Shown in pieces: positions 6,358 through 11,385 of a stretch of DNA of 11,385 nt. The stretch is from UBA7398 sp964632545 (lineage in GTDB: Bacteria > Actinomycetota > Actinomycetes > Nanopelagicales > Nanopelagicaceae): the NCBI GenBank assembly GCA_964632545.1, contig CAZWBQ010000023.1:1-11385 (forward strand). Reading direction: 5' to 3'. Position 1 is the stretch's first letter. Every line of letters begins with the position of its first letter. The position numbers and the translations under genes are program-made. Under the pieces are notes generated by a model that worked only from the letters and a program-made list of their open reading frames with translations, did no database searches and had not been told where the DNA came from.

Positions 6358-8898
6358 CTATTTATCTTTAGCTTGTACTTTTAAGGCGCGCTCTAAGGAA
6401 TCTCTAGCTTCAGCAACGTGGCGACGTAACGATGCATGTCCATCTTTTCCAGTCACATCCAACCAATAGTTAGCTTTATCGAGCGTGCTTTGGCTCGTTA
6501 AATACATTGGGAATAGGCCATCGATAATCGTGGTCGATTCTTCATACGACTTATTGGCCCAAGTATTAAGTAACAATTCAAAATACTTATCTACATAAGG
6601 TACTTGAAGCGCCCGATGCATTGGTCGGGAGAAACCGCGGATAATTGAAACTCGAGTCCAACTTGTTAGATCATCTTCAACAGCGCGTTTCCACGCTAAG
6701 GCTTTAGTCGATGCATCTGGGAATGCCGCAATTGCTACCTCATGCGAAAGTTGACCGGTCAAAGTGTTGTCGCGCAGAAGTTCAGCATCAACATCAGCTC
6801 GAGTTGCAAGGCCACGTTCCACGAGCGCAATTAAAAGTAGCCAACGCAAGTCTGTATCTATTTTTAGACCGGTTAACTTTCCATCGAGTAGATCTTTAAT
6901 TCTGGCACCTTGCGCAGGCGTGTGAGCCAAGGCGGCAAAACCTTTAGCAAATTGCAGTTGGTGATCACTTTCTGGAGTTGCCGCATCTAATAAATCTACG
7001 AGAGTGGCTGCAATTCGATTGCGCAACCCATCTCGATTCTCTTCGTTCGCGTAGAGTTCTACCGTAGTTGATAGTTGTGCAATCAACATCGTAACAATCG
7101 TGATATTAGTTTCACCAGGCAAACCAGCGATTGCAATATCAACAAAATCAGAAGCTGAAATTTCAGCATCACGAAGCATGTCCCACGCTGCGCTCCAACA
7201 AAGTGCGCGGGCTAAACCATCATCGAGTTTGCCAAGATGCGCTTTAAGTGTTGCAACAGATCGCTCATCGAATCGAATTTTTCCGTAACTTAAATCGCGG
7301 TCATTAAGAAGTAATAGATCTGCGATTTTTTCGCCTGTTAAACCTTTTACTTCAGTAAGCGCACCAGCAACATCAAGTTCAACAGATTTTCTAAGTTTTA
7401 ATGATGTTCCAACTAAATCGTATAGTCCAACGGCCATACGGTGAGGTCGAAGTTCGGTTGAACCGAGCGGCATAGTTGGAGCCTCTTGAATTACAGATAT
7501 CGAAGAGTAAGTATCACCGCTGATTTCTAACTTAGGACGAAGTGTGTTTACGCCTGAAGTTTTTAACCAAGTATCAACCCATGGTTTTAGATTACGACCA
7601 CTTGTAGCGGTTAACTCATTTAATAAATCATCCAAAGTTGTATTTTTGAATGCGTGCTTAGCAAAATACTTTTGCAAACCTGAGATGAAATTATCTCTGC
7701 CGACGTGAGCTACCAATTGATGCAGCGCGGAAGCACCTTTTGCGTATGAAATTCCATCGAAATTTGCTTTCACGGTATCGATATCGATCATGTCGGTAGC
7801 GATTGGGTGAGTGGAGCTCAATTGATCTTGGCGATATGCCCAATTCTTTCGTTCAGTATTAAATCCAGCCCAAGCATCTTTAAATCTGGTTGCTTCAACA
7901 AGCGCTAAATATGAAGACCATTCAGCAAAAGATTCATTTAACCAAAGGTCATCCCACCATTTCATTGTGACCATATCGCCGAACCACATATGTGCCATCT
8001 CGTGCAATATTGTGTTGGCACGGGCGCTATACATTCGTTCGGTTACTTTAGATCTAAACACCAATAAATCTTCGCGGAATGTTACGGCACCGGCATTTTC
8101 CATTGCACCCCAGTTAAAATCAACAACTGCGATTTGGTCGTATTTTTCAAACGGATAAGCCAACCCAAATACATTTTCAAAATAAGCAAAGCCTTGTTTG
8201 GTGATTAAGAAAACATCGTCTGAATCTAAAAATTCAAATAAAGATTTGCGGCAATAAATACCAAGTGGAATAGTTTTCTTGCCAACATAAGTATCATGAA
8301 TATGTGCATACGGTCCTGCAATTAATGCATATAAATAAGTTGGAAGCAGTGGTGTAGTTTCAAATTCCCATTTGCTTTTACTGCCGCCTAAATCTGTCTT
8401 ACTCTTTTCAAGATTATTAGAAATTACTTCCCAATGGCTTGGAGCTATTGCAGTCAGTGTGAATGTTCCTTTTAAATCTGGTTGGTCGAAGCAAGGAAAC
8501 ATGTTTCTAATAAATGCAGTTTCGCCTTGTGAGTATAAATATACTTCCTTATCAACCGGGTCGACCGAACGTTGTAATCCTTCGCCGCTCTTAGAATAAA
8601 TTGCCTCTATCTCCAAAACTAATTCATTTGCAGCTAAGAGGTTTTTCAAAAACACGGTTTCACCATCGAAATTAGAAACATCAACCGCTTGGCCGTTAAG
8701 AGTTGCGGAGATTATCCGCTTACCGACCGCGTCGATGAATGAGTTGTAACCGGGCTGGTTGCATTCAAATTTCACAATTGTCTTAGCAATAAAGGTCTCT
8801 TCGCCATTGGTTACATCGATGGTTACGTCATAACTTGCGACCTTTAGATGGGAAGAGCGCTCTAGCGCTTCGGCTCGCGAAATATTTATACCAGGCAT
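6358..8898 (-). CDS. pepN: Aminopeptidase N, M1 zinc metallopeptidase
   Basis: This 846-residue cytosolic M1-family aminopeptidase removes N-terminal amino acids from peptides. The N-terminal beta domain covers about 1-195. The catalytic domain carries the exopeptidase motif GAMEN at 264-268, the zinc site HEMAH at 299-303 with third ligand E322 (HEXXH-X18-E, in NESFAEW), and the transition-state tyrosine Y385 in GISYAKGAS. The remainder, from about residue 520, is the helical ERAP1-like C-terminal domain. Length is normal for actinobacterial PepN, and the mycobacterial homologue is Rv2467. The ATG at 8898 follows Shine-Dalgarno GAGAGGAA (8902-8909 on this strand) at short spacing. It is divergent from trmB with only 39 bp between starts and ends directly against the small membrane protein gene. 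Confidence 0.96.
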   Translation of the reverse strand: MPGINISRAEALERSSHLKVASYDVTIDVTNGEETFIAKTIVKFECNQPGYNSFIDAVGKRIISATLNGQAVDVSNFDGETVFLKNLLAANELVLEIEAIYSKSGEGLQRSVDPVDKEVYLYSQGETAFIRNMFPCFDQPDLKGTFTLTAIAPSHWEVISNNLEKSKTDLGGSKSKWEFETTPLLPTYLYALIAGPYAHIHDTYVGKKTIPLGIYCRKSLFEFLDSDDVFLITKQGFAYFENVFGLAYPFEKYDQIAVVDFNWGAMENAGAVTFREDLLVFRSKVTERMYSARANTILHEMAHMWFGDMVTMKWWDDLWLNESFAEWSSYLALVEATRFKDAWAGFNTERKNWAYRQDQLSSTHPIATDMIDIDTVKANFDGISYAKGASALHQLVAHVGRDNFISGLQKYFAKHAFKNTTLDDLLNELTATSGRNLKPWVDTWLKTSGVNTLRPKLEISGDTYSSISVIQEAPTMPLGSTELRPHRMAVGLYDLVGTSLKLRKSVELDVAGALTEVKGLTGEKIADLLLLNDRDLSYGKIRFDERSVATLKAHLGKLDDGLARALCWSAAWDMLRDAEISASDFVDIAIAGLPGETNITIVTMLIAQLSTTVELYANEENRDGLRNRIAATLVDLLDAATPESDHQLQFAKGFAALAHTPAQGARIKDLLDGKLTGLKIDTDLRWLLLIALVERGLATRADVDAELLRDNTLTGQLSHEVAIAAFPDASTKALAWKRAVEDDLTSWTRVSIIRGFSRPMHRALQVPYVDKYFELLLNTWANKSYEESTTIIDGLFPMYLTSQSTLDKANYWLDVTGKDGHASLRRHVAEARDSLERALKVQAKDK

Positions 8899-8937
8899 GG
8901 GTTCCTCTCGAATTTTGGAAATCCTACCGAATAAGAG
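8899..8937. promoter_or_regulatory. 39-bp divergent pepN/trmB start region
   Basis: This is the whole gap between two divergent start codons. The pepN Shine-Dalgarno (minus) occupies 8902-8909. On the plus strand TACCGA at 8925-8930 is a weak -10-like hexamer that would put a start of transcription almost on the trmB ATG, and no convincing Shine-Dalgarno precedes that ATG. Leaderless trmB transcription, or promoters lying inside the opposite genes, are the likely solutions. The promoter call itself is weak. Confidence 0.3.
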
Positions 8938-9630
8938 ATGGCAGGCTTAACCACTATGAAACCCATGAATGACCGCCTTCCTTCGATCCGTAGTTACACC
9001 CTTCGCGGAAATCGAATGACGACAGCGCAAGCGGAAGCCATTACAAAACTTTCCGAGAGATTCTGTTTAATCTCGGATAGCCCAATTACACCAATCGAAT
9101 TATTTCCAAACTCAAAAGAAGTTATCGTCGAAGTTGGCAGCGGCATGGGAGAAGCAACTGCGTTAATTGCTGCGCGATTTCCCGATACTGGATTTATTGC
9201 AATAGAAGTTCATAAACCTGGAATTGGTGCATTACTAATTAAAATTGCAGAAAATAGTATTTCAAATCTTAAATTACTTGAAGATGATGCAACGGTTGCA
9301 ATCCGCGAATCTTTTCCAGATCGCTCGATTAACGCATTCCATATTTTCTTTCCAGATCCTTGGTCAAAAGTTAGACAACGTAAGCGTCGAATTATTCAAA
9401 CGTCATTTTTAGATACGCTTGCTATTAAATTGAAAACACAAGGCAGAATCCACATTGCAACTGATTGGCAAGATTATGCAAATTATATTAAGAGAGTATT
9501 TTTAGAACATGCAGCATTCGAAGGCGGGATTGTGGAGCGCCCAGATTGGCGCCCGCTTACTAAGTTTGAAGGAAAAGGGTTACGAAAAGATCATAACGTC
9601 ACAGATTTTACTTACACCTTAAAAAGTTAA
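8938..9630 (+). CDS. trmB: tRNA (guanine-N7-)-methyltransferase
   Basis: This 230-residue SAM-dependent enzyme should make m7G at position 46 of tRNA variable loops. The N-terminal family motif RSYTLRGNRMTTAQ is at 18-31, the SAM-binding loop VEVGSGMG at 64-71, and the acidic strand-2 residue in AIEVHKPGIG at 88-97. The catalytic block HIFFPDPWSKVRQRKRR is at 135-151, with ATDWQDY at 174-180. All are hallmarks of bacterial TrmB. ATG at 8938 gives the longest form; ATGs at 8956 and 8965 would still keep the RSY motif. None has a clear Shine-Dalgarno, so the exact start is uncertain. Its TAA overlaps the rpiB stop by TTAA on the opposite strand. In mycobacteria, as I recall, a DsbA-like gene rather than trmB occupies this slot. 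Confidence 0.94.
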   Translation: MAGLTTMKPMNDRLPSIRSYTLRGNRMTTAQAEAITKLSERFCLISDSPITPIELFPNSKEVIVEVGSGMGEATALIAARFPDTGFIAIEVHKPGIGALLIKIAENSISNLKLLEDDATVAIRESFPDRSINAFHIFFPDPWSKVRQRKRRIIQTSFLDTLAIKLKTQGRIHIATDWQDYANYIKRVFLEHAAFEGGIVERPDWRPLTKFEGKGLRKDHNVTDFTYTLKS

Positions 9631-10082
9631 AGCTTTCCATCTCGTTCGTACTTGCTCAGTAAATTAATCCTTCTAACATGGCGCTCATCACCTGGAAAAG
9701 ATTCAGCTAAGAAAGTATCTACAAGCTCTAAACAGAACTCTTCGCTATGCATACGACCACCAATAGATATGACATTAGCATTATTATGTTCCCGAGCTAA
9801 TTTGGCAGTTTCGATGCTCCATACAAGTGCTGCTCGAATTCCTTTTACTTTATTTGCGGCCATTTGTTCACCATTGCCAGAGCCGCCCAGAACAATGCCA
9901 AACGAACCAGGATCACTTGCTACTCCTTGCGCACATGGAATACAGAAGACCGGATAGTCATCTAGCGCGTCATAAATATGTGGTCCGTGGTCAATCACGG
10001 TATGACCATTACTTTCTAAATGCTTAACAATCACATTTTTGAAATCCAGACCTGCGTGATCGCTACCAATGTGAATTCTCAT
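9627..10082 (-). CDS. rpiB: Ribose-5-phosphate isomerase B
   Basis: This 151-residue cytosolic enzyme interconverts ribose 5-phosphate and ribulose 5-phosphate in the non-oxidative pentose phosphate pathway (RpiB/LacAB fold). It closely resembles M. tuberculosis RpiB (Rv2465c): GSDHAG at 6-11, FGIVLGGSGNGEQMAANK at 61-78, LAREHNNA at 95-102 and IGGRMH at 107-112. The base in the active-site loop is E72, as in the mycobacterial enzyme, where E. coli-type RpiB uses a cysteine. H99 and R110 are in phosphate/ring-opening positions by family alignment. The ATG at 10082 follows AGAGAG at 10091-10096 on this strand, about eight bases upstream. A perfect 17-bp terminator-like hairpin ends only 18 bases before the start, which leaves its promoter unclear. 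Confidence 0.96.
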   Translation of the reverse strand: MRIHIGSDHAGLDFKNVIVKHLESNGHTVIDHGPHIYDALDDYPVFCIPCAQGVASDPGSFGIVLGGSGNGEQMAANKVKGIRAALVWSIETAKLAREHNNANVISIGGRMHSEEFCLELVDTFLAESFPGDERHVRRINLLSKYERDGKL

Positions 10083-10100
10083 AGCGGTACTCTCTCAAAC

Positions 10101-10143
10101 AAAAAGAAGAACCGCTGCACTCGAAACAGCGGTTCTTCTTTTT
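10101..10143 (-). terminator. Perfect 17-bp hairpin, intrinsic-terminator form
   Basis: AAAAAGAAGAACCGCTG at 10101-10117 is exactly complementary to CAGCGGTTCTTCTTTTT at 10127-10143, with a 9-nt loop. The GC-rich inner stem and flanking A/T runs give the classical intrinsic-terminator shape in both directions. On the minus strand it would end the transcript of the exported-protein gene that stops at 10186. Because it sits between that gene and the nearby rpiB start, it could alternatively act as a 5' leader hairpin or attenuator of rpiB. The hairpin is certain; its role is inferred. Confidence 0.85.
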
Positions 10144-10185
10144 ATTGTTATCCCGTTCTTACCTACCCTAGGAGGAATTAAGACT

Positions 10186-10641
10186 TTATGGTCGACCGTG
10201 CCCTTTACCCATGCCGTGACCTTTACCCATGCCCTTGCCCATTCCTGGACCACGAACTTGGTTAACTCTTTCGGTTATGTGTTCGGTTAGGTTTGCCTTA
10301 AATTTGATTGCTTGATCTGCTGTTAATTTTCCTGAAGTAACAGCGGCATCAATCTCTTTTGTTTCCGCTGCAACTAGTGCGGTAATTAGTGCGGAAGTTT
10401 TGCTTCCTGCAATTGTTGCAAGAGATTCGCCTGCTTGTAGACGAGTCTTAAGTGTTGCAACATCAATTCCGATTGTTGAAGCAATTAACGTTTGTTTAGC
10501 AGTTTTCTCGACAGTTCGTGCTGTGTTATCTGCACTTCTACCATCTTTCCCGCCCATGCCATGTGCTGAAGCAATTCCAGCCGTGCCTAATGAAAGAATA
10601 ACTCCAGTAGCGATTGAAGCTGCTACAAATTTCTTCTTCAC
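10186..10641 (-). CDS. Exported small protein with His/Met/Gly/Lys-rich tail
   Basis: This 151-residue protein has a clear Sec signal peptide: KKK, a hydrophobic core at about 5-22, and cleavage probably after ASA at 24-26, leaving a mature N-terminus of HGMGGKDG. The middle (about 50-125) is predicted mostly helical and carries a motif common in Gram-positive exported proteins: IGIDVATLKTRLQAGESLA followed by EIDAAVTSGKLTADQA. The last 20 residues are a low-complexity GMGK/GHGMGK repeat. Histidines and methionines at both ends would suit weak metal binding, but that is conjecture. The start is GTG at 10641 with AGGAGA four bases upstream; the GTG is chosen because it yields the complete signal peptide. 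It lies divergent from the collagen-like gene. I do not recognise a characterised homologue. Confidence 0.82.
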   Translation of the reverse strand: MKKKFVAASIATGVILSLGTAGIASAHGMGGKDGRSADNTARTVEKTAKQTLIASTIGIDVATLKTRLQAGESLATIAGSKTSALITALVAAETKEIDAAVTSGKLTADQAIKFKANLTEHITERVNQVRGPGMGKGMGKGHGMGKGHGRP

Positions 10642-10665
10642 TATTTCTCCTAATCACTATTTCAA

Positions 10666-10693
10666 ACGCTTTGCGTCTGATGGCCTTATATAA
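10666..10693 (-). promoter_or_regulatory. Possible promoter/operator of the exported-protein gene
   Basis: TTATATAA around 10686-10693 is the best -10-like element upstream of the GTG at 10641 and would give a leader of roughly 40 nt, but no good -35 can be seen. Within that leader ACGC-TTT-GCGT (10666-10676) is a small inverted repeat that could be an operator or simply chance. Both calls are tentative. Confidence 0.3.
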
Positions 10694-10745
10694 CTCATAA
10701 ACCCTGTGGCGATAGTCGAGTTTTCCTTAAAGTCAGGTGTGAATA

Positions 10746-10838
10746 ATGGGCAGAAACCTCAAATTTACGCTCAATGAAATCAAACTGAAAGAGGAGAATC
10801 CTCTTTCCCTCCTAATAGGAGCGGGGGCACTCTACTAA
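10746..10838 (+). CDS. Possible 30-codon upstream ORF in collagen-like gene leader
   Basis: ATG at 10746 opens a 30-codon frame ending at TAA 10836-10838. It is preceded by AGGTG at 10735-10739, six bases upstream, a usable Shine-Dalgarno. The peptide begins MGRNLKFTLNEIKLK and ends NPLSLLIGAGALY: a basic first half and a hydrophobic end. It stops 50 bases before the collagen-like gene, and its last third runs through the stem-loops described for that leader, so its translation would remodel them. It could be a leader peptide, a real small protein, or a chance frame; a 30-codon opening is not improbable by chance. No homologue is recognised. Confidence 0.3.
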   Translation: MGRNLKFTLNEIKLKEENPLSLLIGAGALY

Positions 10839-10888
10839 TTGGATCTCCCCATTCATGGGGAAACTTAGCCCCCAAGGAGTGGGTCGCG
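10787..10888 (+). promoter_or_regulatory. Structured 5' leader of collagen-like gene
   Basis: Several strong pairings are packed into 102 nt. GAAAGAGGA (10787-10795) pairs with TCCTCTTTC (10799-10807). CTCCT (10809-10813) pairs with AGGAG (10817-10821). CCCCA (10847-10851) pairs with TGGGG (10856-10860). GGGGGC (10823-10828) can pair with GCCCCC (10868-10873) to enclose the last hairpin. CACTC (10828-10832) can pair with GAGTG (10877-10881), overlapping the Shine-Dalgarno AAGGAG at 10874-10879. The last two pairings are interleaved, so they form a pseudoknot or compete. CTCCT could also pair with the Shine-Dalgarno. It does not match any riboswitch class I can recall. Pairings are seen; regulation is inferred. 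Confidence 0.5.
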
Positions 10889-11385
10889 ATGAATACCAAA
10901 ACAAGAAATTACATTCTTTTCACCATTTTAATTTTCGTCCTATTTGCAACGCAAATAACTGCAACTGCAAACGCAGGTACTTCATTATCAAAATCATTTA
11001 AAGCTGCAGGTAGAACTGCATCCGCAATTCCAACAATGTTATTAAGCGGCAGCGGTTCACCTTCGGCATCAGTTGGGATAAATGGTGATTTCTATATTGA
11101 TATAAAAACTTTTAATCTATTTGGTCCAAAAGTAAACGGAAAGTGGCCGATTCCAATTAGTTTAAAAGGACCAACAGGTTCCATGGGCCCGCAAGGTGTT
11201 GATGGGAAAACTGGTTCAACTGGATCGGTAACAAATGGAAGTACAGGCGAACAAGGTCCGCAAGGCCCGCAAGGTGAAAAAGGTGCACCAGGAGAAATCG
11301 GTCCACAAGGTGCAACCGGTGCGACGGGAAGCAATGGCGCAACTGGCGAAAGAGGTGCAACTGGATCTTCAGGTGGTTCTGGGCC
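10889..11385 (+). CDS. Exported collagen-like (Gly-X-Y) protein, cut by window edge
   Basis: The frame is open from ATG 10889 to the edge, giving 165 complete codons. A signal peptide covers about 1-29 (TRNYILFTILIFVLFA core, cleavage after ANA at 27-29). Residues 30-60 are a Ser/Ala-rich spacer. Residues 63-86 (GINGDFYIDIKTFNLFGPK, then GKW) match a short module that often precedes collagen-like repeats in bacterial and phage surface proteins. Gly-X-Y repeats run from G94 to the edge, rich in GATG, GPQG and GERG-type triplets, with one break at GSVTN (112-116). The protein is probably secreted or surface-exposed and forms a trimeric stalk; a C-terminal domain is not visible. AAGGAG at 10874-10879, nine bases upstream, fixes the start. 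Adhesion or surface display is the usual inferred role. Confidence 0.88.
   Translation, partial: MNTKTRNYILFTILIFVLFATQITATANAGTSLSKSFKAAGRTASAIPTMLLSGSGSPSASVGINGDFYIDIKTFNLFGPKVNGKWPIPISLKGPTGSMGPQGVDGKTGSTGSVTNGSTGEQGPQGPQGEKGAPGEIGPQGATGATGSNGATGERGATGSSGGSG

Noticed and set aside
10189..10245. The repeated CCTTTACCCATGCC units as a DNA repeat or CRISPR-like element
   Set aside because: They are short, irregular, and fully explained by the Gly-Met-Gly-Lys coding repeat at the end of the exported protein.
10660..10888. A c-di-AMP, c-di-GMP, cobalamin or glutamine riboswitch in the leader of the collagen-like gene
   Set aside because: None of the conserved core sequences I know for those classes could be found, so only an unclassified structured leader is reported.
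11092..11360. Minus-strand Pro/Cys-rich frames opposite the collagen-like repeats
   Set aside because: Antisense of Gly-X-Y repeats automatically yields Pro-rich open frames; the plus frame has a signal peptide and Shine-Dalgarno.

Overview
The window looks like chromosome of a low-GC, gene-dense actinobacterium, most likely a streamlined freshwater type such as the acI/Nanopelagicales lineage (an inference, not proven). The DNA is AT-rich by eye and coding density is very high. The gene set and protein motifs are nevertheless actinobacterial. From memory, the order thioesterase / GH13 alpha-glucosidase / group II truncated globin / HNH protein / PepN / RpiB matches the Mycobacterium tuberculosis Rv2477c-Rv2465c neighbourhood (EttA, Rv2475c, AglA, GlbO, Rv2469c, PepN, RpiB). 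Here two MFS transporters sit between the glucosidase and the globin, and trmB sits between pepN and rpiB.

Layout. Positions 1-4962 (+) form one tightly packed operon: the last codons of a probable EttA, a hotdog thioesterase, an oligo-1,6-glucosidase-type GH13 enzyme, two MFS permeases and truncated hemoglobin GlbO. Every junction overlaps. A short MscS-family channel (minus) runs convergently into glbO. Divergent from it are an HNH protein and a 65-residue single-pass membrane protein (+). These meet aminopeptidase N (minus) stop to stop. TrmB (+) diverges from pepN across only 39 bp and overlaps convergently with rpiB (minus). Upstream of rpiB lies a perfect 17-bp terminator-like hairpin, then a gene for a small exported protein with a His/Met/Gly/Lys-rich tail (minus). 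The right end holds a divergent gene for an exported collagen-like protein (+), cut by the window edge.

Most of the window is conserved housekeeping and carbohydrate-uptake/processing content. I found no CRISPR array, transposon, phage module, tRNA or rRNA, and no recognisable defence or biosynthetic system. The less ordinary part is the right-hand 1.3 kb. It holds two divergently transcribed exported low-complexity proteins, a leader with a possible 30-codon upstream ORF and several stem-loops around a strong Shine-Dalgarno, and a terminator hairpin placed only 18 nt before the rpiB start codon. The HNH gene also has a GC-rich leader hairpin that could cover its Shine-Dalgarno.
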